The translations under genes were made by a program, and so were the position numbers. A DNA stretch of 64,000 nucleotides, taken from contig CAIUMD010000076.1 in assembly GCA_903900155.1 (NCBI GenBank), forward strand, positions 1 to 64,000. Reading direction: 5' to 3'. A model generated the notes under the pieces. The model saw nothing but the letters and a program-made list of their open reading frames with translations. It had not been told where the DNA came from and did no database searches. This stretch comes from an uncultured Caulobacterales bacterium (lineage in GTDB: Bacteria; Pseudomonadota; Alphaproteobacteria; Caulobacterales; Caulobacteraceae). Below are positions 1 to 7,899 of this stretch, piece after piece (position 1 is the first letter of the stretch; each line of letters opens with the position of its first letter).

Positions 1-291
1 GTAGCCGGCGTATTTCAGGCTGTCGCCGAGATCCGTGTACGGCTTGACGTCGACCGGGGTCGGTTCGCCGCCGCCCAGCACCTCGATATAGAAGTGGTCG
101 TCCGTAGCCGGGGCCAGATAGGCCAGCTTCTCGTCGGCATAGTCCCATTCGGCGACGACGCGGAAGTCCAGCTTGCCGACATAAAAGGCCTTGGCCTCGT
201 CCAGGCTGGGCGTGCGGATGGCCACGTGGTGACCGCGCATGTCGGCGAATGGCGAGCCGGTGTTCTGGGCCGGCGGAATGAAGTCAGACAT
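1..291 (-). CDS. VOC (glyoxalase/dioxygenase-fold) family protein, partial
   Basis: The frame is open from an ATG at 291 to the left edge, 97 codons, so the C-terminus is missing. The start MSDFIPPAQN leads into a segment with GHHVAIRT, then DEAKAFYVGKLDFRV and DHFYIEVLGGG. This is the beta-alpha-beta-beta layout that opens a vicinal-oxygen-chelate domain: a metal-ligand His in the first strand, a helix ending in FY, and a later strand carrying IEV. Such proteins are small cytosolic metalloenzymes (glyoxalases, extradiol dioxygenases, resistance proteins), and the substrate cannot be read here. It is divergent from the LysR gene at 417, whose candidate operator lies between them, so it is a likely target of that regulator (inference). 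Confidence 0.75.
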   Translation of the reverse strand, partial: MSDFIPPAQNTGSPFADMRGHHVAIRTPSLDEAKAFYVGKLDFRVVAEWDYADEKLAYLAPATDDHFYIEVLGGGEPTPVDVKPYTDLGDSLKYAGY

Positions 292-377
292 TTGTTTTCT
301 CTCCGATTTTTCGCCGACCGCTTCAGTGCGTCCCGGCTTCGAGAGAGAGAATTGCCCAGACCCGTTCCGAGCATTAG

Positions 378-398
378 ATTGAAAATATTCCGATCAAT
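378..398. promoter_or_regulatory. candidate LysR-type operator between the VOC and LysR genes
   Basis: ATTGA-N11-TCAAT is a perfect 5-bp inverted repeat containing the T-N11-A core typical of LysR-family boxes. It ends 18 bp before the LysR start codon in the 125-bp divergent spacer, in a locally AT-rich patch. The geometry suggests autoregulation and control of the VOC gene. No binding data can be read from sequence. Confidence 0.45.
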
Positions 399-416
399 GC
401 TGAGTCATGTTCAAGA

Positions 417-1301
417 ATGCGAACGACCGACCTCTCCGAGCTGGCGGCCTTCGACGCGGTGGCCCGGCACAAGAGTTTCCGCCGCGCGGGCGAGGAGCGC
501 GGGGTCACGGCTTCGGCGATCAGCCATGCGGTAACGAACCTGGAGGCGCGGGTCGGCATCCGTCTGTTGAACCGCACGACCCGCAGCGTGTCGCTGACCG
601 ACGCCGGGGCCATGCTGCTGTCGCGCCTGTCGCCGGCCTTCGGCGACATCGGCTCGGCGATGGACGGGCTCAACCAGTTCCGCGACACGCCCTTCGGCAA
701 GGTGCGGATAAACGCCCCTAGCTCGATCGCCGCCGCCGTGCTGGGCGACGCCGTCGGCCGGCTGGCCGAAGCCCATCCGAACCTGCAGCTGGAAATCATC
801 ACCACCGACCGCCTGGTCGACATCGTCGAGGAAGGATTCGACGCCGGGGTGCGACTGGGCGAAAGCCTGCGCGAGGGCATGACGGCGGTGAAGATCCTGC
901 CGCGCCTGCGCTTCTCGCTGGTCGGCTCCCCGGCCTATTTCGAGCGCCGGCCGGCCCCCAGGACGCCCGCCGACCTGAAGGACCACGTCTGCTTCCAGAA
1001 CTGCTACCCCACCGGGGTCCGTTACGCCTGGGAGTTCATCAAGGACGGCCGCGCCATCGAGTTCCAGCCCGACGGCGCGCTGACCTCGGACGACCACGAC
1101 CTGCTGGTCGCCGCCGCCCTGTCGGGGGCCGGCCTCGCCTATGTCTGGGAGGACCGCGCCGCCCAGCATGTGCGCGACGGCCGGCTGGTGCGCTGCCTGG
1201 AGCCCTGGTGTCAGCCCGAGGACTGGCTCTATCTCTACTACCCCACCCGCAAGTACCTGTCGGCCGGCTTGCGGGCGGTGATCGAGACGTTGCGGGCCTA
1301 A
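417..1301 (+). CDS. LysR-family transcriptional regulator
   Basis: A 294-residue protein of normal LysR length. Residues about 1-62 form the winged HTH (LAAFDAVARHKSFRRAGEE, then SAISHAVTNLE and RLLNRTTRSVSLTDAG). Residues about 90-290 form the periplasmic-binding-like effector domain (VRINAPSS, GVRLGE, GLAYVWED). It has the sequence style of the CrgA-like LysR subgroup. It is transcribed away from the VOC gene, and the LTTR-type repeat at 378-398 is its probable operator. Its stop overlaps the adenosine deaminase stop by 4 bp tail to tail. The effector is unknown. Confidence 0.9.
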   Translation: MRTTDLSELAAFDAVARHKSFRRAGEERGVTASAISHAVTNLEARVGIRLLNRTTRSVSLTDAGAMLLSRLSPAFGDIGSAMDGLNQFRDTPFGKVRINAPSSIAAAVLGDAVGRLAEAHPNLQLEIITTDRLVDIVEEGFDAGVRLGESLREGMTAVKILPRLRFSLVGSPAYFERRPAPRTPADLKDHVCFQNCYPTGVRYAWEFIKDGRAIEFQPDGALTSDDHDLLVAAALSGAGLAYVWEDRAAQHVRDGRLVRCLEPWCQPEDWLYLYYPTRKYLSAGLRAVIETLRA

Positions 1302-2890
1302 GGCGCGAGCTTCGGAACGATGGTCCTCATGCTGGCCTCGAAGGCGTCGAGAGCCCCCTCCAGACGCCACTGATCCCGCGCCTTGGGACTGGCCTTCAGC
1401 ACGGCCGCGCAGGCCGCCGACGGCGTGGGACCGCTTGCGGCCACGCACGGGCCGTCCCACAAGCTGACGCCCTGCAGGAACGAATAGGTCAGGCTGTCGC
1501 GAGACATCTGCTTCAACTGGCCATAGCTCACGCCATGCTCCAGCACCGCGCGCATGTACTCCTGGGTCAGGTCGCTGCGCGCGACGCCCATGTCGTCGGT
1601 CGATAAGGTCACCGGCACGCCGGCGGCCATGTACAGCGCCAGCGGATGGTCCTTGCCCTTCACGCCCAGGATGACGTCGTTGCTGGTCAGGTTGATCTCG
1701 ACCGCGACCTTGTCACGGGCCATGCGCGCCAGCACCGTTTCGGCGTCGTCCTCATAGGCGATATCGACCCCGTGGCCGATACGGCGCGCCCCGGCGATCT
1801 TAACCGCCTCGGCGATGTGGAACCGCAGGTCACGCGGCGGCGTCAGGCCCATGGCCAGTTCGCCGGCGTGCAGGGTCAGGGGCACATCGGGATACAGCGC
1901 CTTGAAGAAGGCGAAGAGGCGCATGTGCAGGCGGTAGTCCCGCAGCGACACCGGGCCATCCTCGGGCTCCAGGATATTGATCCCGACATAGCGCGGATCG
2001 GCCCTCACCAGGGCGAAGGCGGCCGCCATCTGGCCGAACACCACCTCGGGCGGGCGCTGGCGCGAGATCGACAGCAGATAGCGCAGCGTGACGTCGCAGG
2101 CCGGCTCGGGCTTGGCGGTCCCACAGCGATTAAGCGCGGCGATGGCCTTGTCGTTGGCGTCCGCCACGACGCTCGCCGCCGGCAAGGCCTTGGCGATCAC
2201 CGGCTTCAACTGGTCGAGGCGGGCTTGCAGGATCTTGGCGTCCAGCTGCTGCGGCGGCGCGCCATCGGCCGTCCGGATCCAGGGATCGGTCCACGGGATG
2301 GCGACCGAGGCCTCGACCACCGCACGCGAGGCGCTCGAGCCGGCCATCAGCTCCAGATACAGGGTGTTGTCGAGCGCGGCCTGGCGCAGGGCCTCGGCCT
2401 GGATGTTCACCCCGCGATCCGCCCCGCCGCCCCGCCCGAAACGGCCGAAGGTGCGGAAGAACCGCCGGTGGCCCGAGACCTCGGGCTCGCCCACGCCCTG
2501 CTCGAAACGGCGGGTGGAAAGCGCATCGACAATGTCGCTGTAGAGGTCGGGATCGCGCTCGGGCAGCCCCTTCAACGCGACGAGATCGGCGCTGGGTTCG
2601 CCGCACGGCGCCGGGACCAGGGACTGGCTGGACTTGGAAAAGCAGCCGTCGGCCGCCGCCGCCCAGGTGATGAAGTCCTCGGCATAGGCGCCGCCGCCCG
2701 CGTGGTTATGCAGATCCGCGCCCTTGGGCATCTTGGTCAGCAGGATGCGCAGCAGCGGCGGCGATGTCGCCGCCTTGGCGAAGATGGCGTCCAGTTCGGC
2801 GTCCGCAGGCGCCCCGGCCACCGCCGGACCCGCCGACGCCAGGCAGCTGGCGGCCAGCAGGGCTGCAAGACCCCTCATGCATGCGGACAT
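1298..2890 (-). CDS. secreted adenosine deaminase family protein
   Basis: A 530-residue protein with a signal peptide (residues about 5-26, ending AVAGA). Adenosine deaminase motifs appear in order: HNH at 61-63 after KGAD (first zinc ligands), LHAGE in the middle (zinc His and catalytic Glu), RIGHGVDI, and STDDMGV near the C-terminus (zinc and catalytic Asp). It is longer than the roughly 340-residue cytosolic enzyme, with inserts as in secreted ADA-like proteins. The predicted reaction is adenosine to inosine plus ammonia in the periplasm or outside. Start: ATG at 2890 has GGGGGAG upstream; ATG 2878 is the alternative. It is last in the minus-strand run after the NUP protein and TBDR, directly behind a terminator-like hairpin. 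Exact nucleoside specificity is unproven. Confidence 0.85.
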   Translation of the reverse strand: MSACMRGLAALLAASCLASAGPAVAGAPADAELDAIFAKAATSPPLLRILLTKMPKGADLHNHAGGGAYAEDFITWAAAADGCFSKSSQSLVPAPCGEPSADLVALKGLPERDPDLYSDIVDALSTRRFEQGVGEPEVSGHRRFFRTFGRFGRGGGADRGVNIQAEALRQAALDNTLYLELMAGSSASRAVVEASVAIPWTDPWIRTADGAPPQQLDAKILQARLDQLKPVIAKALPAASVVADANDKAIAALNRCGTAKPEPACDVTLRYLLSISRQRPPEVVFGQMAAAFALVRADPRYVGINILEPEDGPVSLRDYRLHMRLFAFFKALYPDVPLTLHAGELAMGLTPPRDLRFHIAEAVKIAGARRIGHGVDIAYEDDAETVLARMARDKVAVEINLTSNDVILGVKGKDHPLALYMAAGVPVTLSTDDMGVARSDLTQEYMRAVLEHGVSYGQLKQMSRDSLTYSFLQGVSLWDGPCVAASGPTPSAACAAVLKASPKARDQWRLEGALDAFEASMRTIVPKLAP

Positions 2891-2906
2891 CGAACGCTCC
2901 CCCTCA

Positions 2907-2940
2907 TATAAAAACGGCCTCGGCGCGAACGCCGAGGTCG
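2907..2940 (-). terminator. intrinsic terminator/attenuator between the TBDR and the adenosine deaminase
   Basis: On the minus strand an 8-bp stem CCTCGGCG/CGCCGAGG (plus positions 2918-2937) closes a TTCG tetraloop and is followed by GTTTTTATAT. This is a textbook rho-independent terminator. It lies 22 bp after the TBDR stop, and its T-run ends only about 16 bp before the deaminase ATG, just ahead of the Shine-Dalgarno. Transcription of the deaminase from upstream must therefore read through it. Confidence 0.8.
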
Positions 2941-2958
2941 CTACTTAAGCTGTAAAGG

Positions 2959-5900
2959 CTAGAACTCGAAACGGGCGCCCAGGCGCACCCGCCAGACGCC
3001 CAGCTGGGCGTTGGCCTGCAGGGTCGGCGCCGTGAAGGCCGTGTAGGAATACTGGTTGCAGCTGGAGCCCGCCTGCTGGGCGCAGGCGACGTTCACCACC
3101 GAGGTCAGCGGGTTGTAGGTCCGGTACGACCCCCAGTCGCTGTTGAGCAGGTTCAGCAGGTTCTCGACATCGCCGAACAGCTTGAAGCGCGCCGACGACA
3201 GCAGCGGCACGGGCAGCTCCTGTTCCACGTGCAGGTCGACCTTGAAGTAGTCGGGGGACTTCTCGGTGTTCTTGCCGATGATGCCCTGTCTCAGGCCGTT
3301 GGCCCGCACGAAGTCGCGGAACGCCTCATAGACCGCGGTCGAGGCGTAGCTGACCTTGGAGTCGGCGGTCATGCTCGACACGTCCGGCACGTACAGCAGG
3401 TAGCGGTTGGCGCCGCCGGTCGTGCCGAACAGGGTCGAGCGGCTGTTGGACGAGGTGGTGTTCATCGTCAGGCTGTAGGGCGAGCCCGAGCGCAGTTCGC
3501 CGAACAGGTTGAAGCGCGTCTTGTAGTCGCCGAAGAAGGCGTGCTCGTAGTCGACGTTGAACTTCCAGTTATCCCGCACCTCATAGCTGGATGTGCCATA
3601 GGCCGGCTGGTTCGGATCGGCCATCGGCTGGCCGCCGTAGGTGCCGCTGGCGGTCGAGCCGCCCGAGGCGTAGCTGCCCATGTCCGACAGCGATTTGACG
3701 TCCGAGTAGGTGTAGCTGATCCCGGTATCCAGGCCGAAGTCGAACGACTTGCTGGCGCGGGCGACGGCGATGATCGACTTGCCCTTTTCGGTGCTCAGCA
3801 TGGCCAGGTCGCTGTTGGCCGTGTTGGTGTAGGTGTCGGCATAGATCGGACGGCCGTCGGGCGCCGTCCCCACCCGGGTCAGGCGCAGGTCGGTATAGTA
3901 GGCTGCGGAGTCGGCGCGCCCGTAGAACAGGTCGCCGCCGAAGCGCCAGCCGTCGCCCAGGCGCTCGCCCAGATCGGCCACGTAGTCGACCGACAGGTTG
4001 GTCTTCCACTGCGCCGGCAACTTGAAGCTGGGCAGGAAGAACGACGTCGGCGACGCCCCCAGGGCGGCGGTGTTGGTCTGCAGATAGCCCAGCACCAGCG
4101 GATCGATCTTGTTGCCCTGCACATTGTTCAGGGCCGCCGCGCAGATCGCCGCGGCGTTGGTCACCGTCGCCGGGATGGTGCAGCCGCTGGCGCCCACGGC
4201 GCGCCCGATCGTCACCGTGTTGGTGAACACGCCCGCGTTCGAGAAGCTGTTGCCGACGAAGACGTCCGGCGAGCCGCCGTTGAACAGGCCAAAGCCGCCA
4301 CGCAGAGTCAGACGGTCGGTCGCACGCCAGGTCACGCCCACACGCGGCTGGACGACGATGTTGCCGTCGATATTGGCGTTGTTGGCAAAGCCGTAGCGCG
4401 TGACGAACGACGTCTTCAGCGGCGCCCGGTCCTTCATCTCGTAGCCGTCGAAGCGGACGCCGGCGGTGACGTTCAGCTCCGGCGTGATGTCCCAGCTGTC
4501 CTGGGCGCCGAAGGTCAGCTGGTCATAGTCGAAGCTGGCGCTGACGTCGGCCAGCGAGCCGGTGATCGAGTATTGGTACAGAAGCTGGCCGGCCTGGCGG
4601 GCCTGGAAGTCGGCCAGGGAGTCGAAATAGTAGGCGCCCAGCGAGTTGGCGACGAAGGTGTTGGTGATCTTCAGCCGGCTGTAGGCGGCATGCACCTTGA
4701 AGGCGTGGTCGCCGAGATTGTAGCGGGCGATGAATTCGGCGCCGTACTGCTTTTGCCCGACGATGTCGGCCTGGCTGAAGGCTTCGGTGCCGAAGACCAG
4801 GCGCGGCGTGCCGGTCTGGGTGCACTGGTTCAGCGAACCGACTGCGACGGGGTCGAGACAGACGGTGATGTCGCTATAGCCCGGCGAGCCGAACGAGATC
4901 GGAGCCTTCATCGAATCCCGATAGTTGGCCCGCAGCTCGGTGCTGAAGGCGTTGCTCCAGGTCGAGTTCAGCTGCAAGACGTGGGTCTCGACCCGCTCCG
5001 GTTCATGGGTGGCGTAGGAGCCCAGGCCCAGGCCCGGCGAGGTGGCCGACGAGCTGCCGCCGCTCAGCGCGATCGTCTCCCCCCTGTTCTGGATGGTCGA
5101 ATACGACAGGCGTTGGTTGTCGGTGATGTTCCAGTCGAGTTTCAGCGTCCACTTCTTGTCCTTCTCGGGACGGCTGGTCAGCACGCCCAGCGTGTCGTAG
5201 CCGTAGACCGACTTGGCGATCGAGGAGACCTGATCGATCTGGGCCTGGGTCAGGTTCGGCACGGCGTTGCCGGATCCGGGGGGACCGAAGACCGACGGGA
5301 CGGTCTCGTTCAGCTTCTCGTAGGCGAATGCGAAGAACAGCTTGTCCTTGATGATCGGGCCCGAGATGAAGCCGTTGTAGGTCTTGGAGGTCATCTCCTG
5401 CGAGAAGGACGCTCCCTTGGACTTCGCGCCCATCAGGTTGTCGTTGGAATAGGTATAGCCGGCCGCGCCGGTGAAGCGATTGCCGCCCGAGCGCAGGACC
5501 ACGTTGATCGAACCGCCCTGGAAGTCGCCTTCGGAAACGTCGTAGGGCGCAATCTTGACCGACAGCTGCTCGACGGCGTCCAGGGGGATGGGCCCCCGCG
5601 CGCTGGGCAGGCCGCCCTGGTTCAGGCCGAAATTGTCCGAGAAACGCACGCCGTCGACCGAGAAACGGTTGGTCCGGCCGTTCTGGCCCGCGATCGAGAC
5701 GCCGCGGGTGCTGGGGTTGAACGAGGCGAACGGATCGCGACGGGCGATGTCGCGAATGTCGCGCGAGACCGACGCCACGGCGGCGATGCTGTCGCGGTCG
5801 AACACCGTGACCAAGGGCCCGCTCTTTTCGGCGCGCGAGGCGGTGACCACCAGTTCCTCGACCTGGGTGTCGCCGACCGCGACCGGCAGGAGGTAGGGCT

Positions 5901-6201
5901 GGCCCACGCTCAGGAAGAGGTTCTGCGACGTCACCGGCGCGAAGCCCGGCACGGTCACCGTCACGGTGTAGGGGCCGCCCGGGCGCAGGCCGGTCAGGTT
6001 GAAGGCGCCCGCGCTGTTGGTGGTGGCGCTGGCGGTCGTGCCCGAGGGCTCGTGCACGGCGGTGACGCTGGCCTTCACGGCGGCCGCGCCGCCGGCGGTC
6101 ACCGAGCCGCGGATCGCCGAGGTGGTTTCCTGCGCGTAGACCGCTGTCGCGGAGGCCGACAAGGCGAGCGCGATGGCGCTCGCGGCGTAGAGATGTCGCA
6201 T
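2959..6201 (-). CDS. TonB-dependent receptor, Oar-like, with N-terminal carboxypeptidase-regulatory domain
   Basis: A 1080-residue outer-membrane receptor. The signal peptide ends at AVYAQ (about 24). Residues about 28-115 form a carboxypeptidase-regulatory-like Ig domain (IRGSVTAGG, NLTGLRPGGPYTVTV). Then comes a VEELVVTASR TonB-box-like segment, a plug (about 130-240), and a 22-strand-type barrel ending in the aromatic LGARFEF. This is the Oar/CarboxypepD_reg subclass. It lies between the NUP-family gene and the adenosine deaminase on the same strand, which suggests a nucleoside or nucleic-acid-derived ligand (inference). Start: ATG 6201 has AGAGGGG about 8 bp upstream. A structured spacer precedes it and an intrinsic terminator follows it. 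Confidence 0.92.
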   Translation of the reverse strand: MRHLYAASAIALALSASATAVYAQETTSAIRGSVTAGGAAAVKASVTAVHEPSGTTASATTNSAGAFNLTGLRPGGPYTVTVTVPGFAPVTSQNLFLSVGQPYLLPVAVGDTQVEELVVTASRAEKSGPLVTVFDRDSIAAVASVSRDIRDIARRDPFASFNPSTRGVSIAGQNGRTNRFSVDGVRFSDNFGLNQGGLPSARGPIPLDAVEQLSVKIAPYDVSEGDFQGGSINVVLRSGGNRFTGAAGYTYSNDNLMGAKSKGASFSQEMTSKTYNGFISGPIIKDKLFFAFAYEKLNETVPSVFGPPGSGNAVPNLTQAQIDQVSSIAKSVYGYDTLGVLTSRPEKDKKWTLKLDWNITDNQRLSYSTIQNRGETIALSGGSSSATSPGLGLGSYATHEPERVETHVLQLNSTWSNAFSTELRANYRDSMKAPISFGSPGYSDITVCLDPVAVGSLNQCTQTGTPRLVFGTEAFSQADIVGQKQYGAEFIARYNLGDHAFKVHAAYSRLKITNTFVANSLGAYYFDSLADFQARQAGQLLYQYSITGSLADVSASFDYDQLTFGAQDSWDITPELNVTAGVRFDGYEMKDRAPLKTSFVTRYGFANNANIDGNIVVQPRVGVTWRATDRLTLRGGFGLFNGGSPDVFVGNSFSNAGVFTNTVTIGRAVGASGCTIPATVTNAAAICAAALNNVQGNKIDPLVLGYLQTNTAALGASPTSFFLPSFKLPAQWKTNLSVDYVADLGERLGDGWRFGGDLFYGRADSAAYYTDLRLTRVGTAPDGRPIYADTYTNTANSDLAMLSTEKGKSIIAVARASKSFDFGLDTGISYTYSDVKSLSDMGSYASGGSTASGTYGGQPMADPNQPAYGTSSYEVRDNWKFNVDYEHAFFGDYKTRFNLFGELRSGSPYSLTMNTTSSNSRSTLFGTTGGANRYLLYVPDVSSMTADSKVSYASTAVYEAFRDFVRANGLRQGIIGKNTEKSPDYFKVDLHVEQELPVPLLSSARFKLFGDVENLLNLLNSDWGSYRTYNPLTSVVNVACAQQAGSSCNQYSYTAFTAPTLQANAQLGVWRVRLGARFEF

Positions 6202-6352
6202 GTGTGTCCCCTCTGAAGGTGGTGCGCCCCGGTCCCCCCGTGCGACACCGGACTGAAGCCGTTACGCCCACTGCGCCCGCCTCCCCGCCCATGCGCGACG
6301 AGGCGCGCGGCGGATCACGAGGTCAGGGTCCCTGGCGGCTTCCCCACGGCTG

Positions 6353-6401
6353 GGACGCTTGGCGCGTCCTCGCGGCTGGACCGACCGCAAGGGATCGGTC
6401 C
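6353..6401 (-). repeat. tandem hairpins in the NUP-TBDR spacer
   Basis: Two adjacent inverted repeats lie in the 214-bp spacer after the NUP stop: GGACCGA/TCGGTCC (6378-6384, 6395-6401, loop 10) and GGACGC/GCGTCC (6353-6358, 6364-6369, loop 5). No T-run follows on either strand. They may stabilise or process the mRNA and set different expression for the two genes. The rest of the spacer shows nothing recognisable. Confidence 0.45.
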
Positions 6402-6415
6402 GCCGTTTCAGATCT

Positions 6416-7468
6416 TCACTTCGCAACGCCCGGTATCTTGTCGCGATAGGTCGCCCAGTTGCCCGCGAGCTCGTCGACGACCTTCCCGGCCACGACGTGT
6501 GCGGCATAGGCGGCGGCGTCGCCGACGCCGGCATAGGGACGGTTCATGCTGTCGACGGGGCTCTCGCCCGGCGCCTGCTGCGAATAGTTGCTGGCCGTGC
6601 GCAGGACGATCAGGCGGCTGTAGTCGGCCTTGCCCACGGTGGTCAGGCGCCGCAGCGCATTGGCGACGCCGGTGTCTTCCATGGCGGTCATCACGAACCG
6701 GCTTTTGCCGCCGCTGTAGTCGGTCGCCAGCTTGGCGTAGCGTTTCGTCAGCATCTCGCCATGCCAGTAGGCTTGGCCGGAGATCTCGTCACCGGTCAGC
6801 ACGACCGGCGGCTTGGACCCGTTCGGATAGCTCGAGAACCGCGCCCGCGCCGCCTTCAGGGCCTCGGTGTCTGGAAGCGGTACGCCCTTGGTCAGCTCAT
6901 AAGCCCAGTCGCGCAGGCCGATATTGAGCGGATAGTAGACGCTGTTGGGGCGGTCGGCGCGTGGCGGCTGGAACGGCGGATAGCCGCCCGCCCACTCGGG
7001 CGGCGCTTCGCGCGGGTCGACCCACTTGCCGAAGTCGACGTCGATGACATTGCCGATCCACGCGGCCGACCCCGGCGAAGCCTCGTCCGGATTGACCCCG
7101 GCGATCGCGGCGATCACCCAGTAGGCCTTCGAGAGGTCGAAGCGCGGATCGGTCGCCAGGGCGAAGGTGGTGATGGCCGCGTGGTTGGTGCCCACGCCGG
7201 TGCGCAGGATCAGGACGCCCTTGGCCGGGTCGTAGCCCAGCGGCGCGACACCGTTGGGGAAGTCCAGCGTCTGAGGCGCCTGCGCCATCCAGGCCTTGTC
7301 CTCCAGCGCGTAGGCCGTCACGACCACGACGCGGATCGGGATCGGCGCGGCGGCTGTCGCCGGGCTGGGCGGCGAAGCGGGCGCCTGGGCCAGGGCCGAG
7401 GTCGCCGTCACGCCCGCGAAGGCCGCCGCCAGCAAAGACCGTCGTGTACGGACGGATAGGTTCAACAT
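6416..7468 (-). CDS. purine nucleoside permease (NUP) family protein, exported
   Basis: A 350-residue protein. The start at ATG 7468 gives MLNLSVRTRRSLLAAAF and a clean signal peptide ending ALAQA. Features of the NUP family (PF06516) are IRVVVVTAYALED near the mature N-terminus, LRTGVGTNHAA, IAAIAGVNPDEAS, GNVIDVDF, VVLTGDEISGQ, MTAMEDTGVANAL and VLRTASNYS. The family belongs to the nucleoside-phosphorylase fold superfamily. There is no transmembrane helix after the signal peptide, so a periplasmic nucleoside-binding or cleaving role fits better than a permease. It appears to be the first gene of a minus-strand unit with the Oar-like TBDR and the adenosine deaminase, making purine-nucleoside salvage likely (inference). 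Confidence 0.85.
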   Translation of the reverse strand: MLNLSVRTRRSLLAAAFAGVTATSALAQAPASPPSPATAAAPIPIRVVVVTAYALEDKAWMAQAPQTLDFPNGVAPLGYDPAKGVLILRTGVGTNHAAITTFALATDPRFDLSKAYWVIAAIAGVNPDEASPGSAAWIGNVIDVDFGKWVDPREAPPEWAGGYPPFQPPRADRPNSVYYPLNIGLRDWAYELTKGVPLPDTEALKAARARFSSYPNGSKPPVVLTGDEISGQAYWHGEMLTKRYAKLATDYSGGKSRFVMTAMEDTGVANALRRLTTVGKADYSRLIVLRTASNYSQQAPGESPVDSMNRPYAGVGDAAAYAAHVVAGKVVDELAGNWATYRDKIPGVAK

Positions 7469-7899
7469 GATCGCCAATTCCCCAACTGGGCGCTGTAACG
7501 CTGCGCAGAGGTTCCGACGTCGCGGCGGGAGCAGGAGCGCTGAAACCTCTGTTTCAATCCGATGCAACGGCGTCGCGCGAACACCGGTCAAGCAAGCCTC
7601 AGGCGGGAAATAAAATCTTACTTCAGGGTGACGCCGGACCGGGCGCCTGCTGCGCGCCCTGCCAATTCAGGCAGCGCCACGCGCGACGAAGACGCACGGG
7701 GTTTGATGCCCCCTCCTCCCGACGCCTGGCCATCGCGGGCCTGGCGCGACAAGCTGCGAATCTGTCCGGAGGCTGAGCGATGCAAGGTCGAGGTATTCCG
7801 AGAGCGCTTGTTCCGGCGCCCAAAAGACAGCATCGCTTGTGTGCGCATCGCCGATACAGGACCTAAGGTCACCGTGCTCATGAAAGCGAAGGGAAAGTC
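7469..7899. other. 431-bp divergent intergenic region
   Basis: This separates the NUP gene (minus) from the M28 peptidase gene (plus). It holds the 16-bp palindrome at 7541-7556 and an overlapping longer dyad CAGAGGTT/AACCTCTG (7506-7513, 7544-7551), which could form a hairpin in the NUP leader. Short open frames inside have no recognisable product. The GTG start of the peptidase with GAAGGGAAA just upstream marks the right end. Confidence 0.5.
7541..7556. promoter_or_regulatory. palindromic operator candidate upstream of the NUP gene
   Basis: TGAAAC-CTCT-GTTTCA is a perfect 6-bp dyad with a 4-bp spacer, 73 bp upstream of the NUP start codon. The size and symmetry fit a dimeric repressor site. 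No cognate regulator is adjacent. Confidence 0.35.

Noticed and set aside
3229-6216. A plus-strand frame of about 995 codons antisense to the Oar-like receptor
   Set aside because: Composition is typical of an antisense GC shadow (Val/Arg/Gly/Gln-rich) with no signal peptide, motif or ribosome-binding site; the opposite strand has a complete TBDR.
7618-7881. 87-codon minus-strand frame in the NUP-M28 gap
   Set aside because: No ribosome-binding site or recognised motif, composition rich in Arg/Ser/Gly, and it overlaps other short frames in the same gap.
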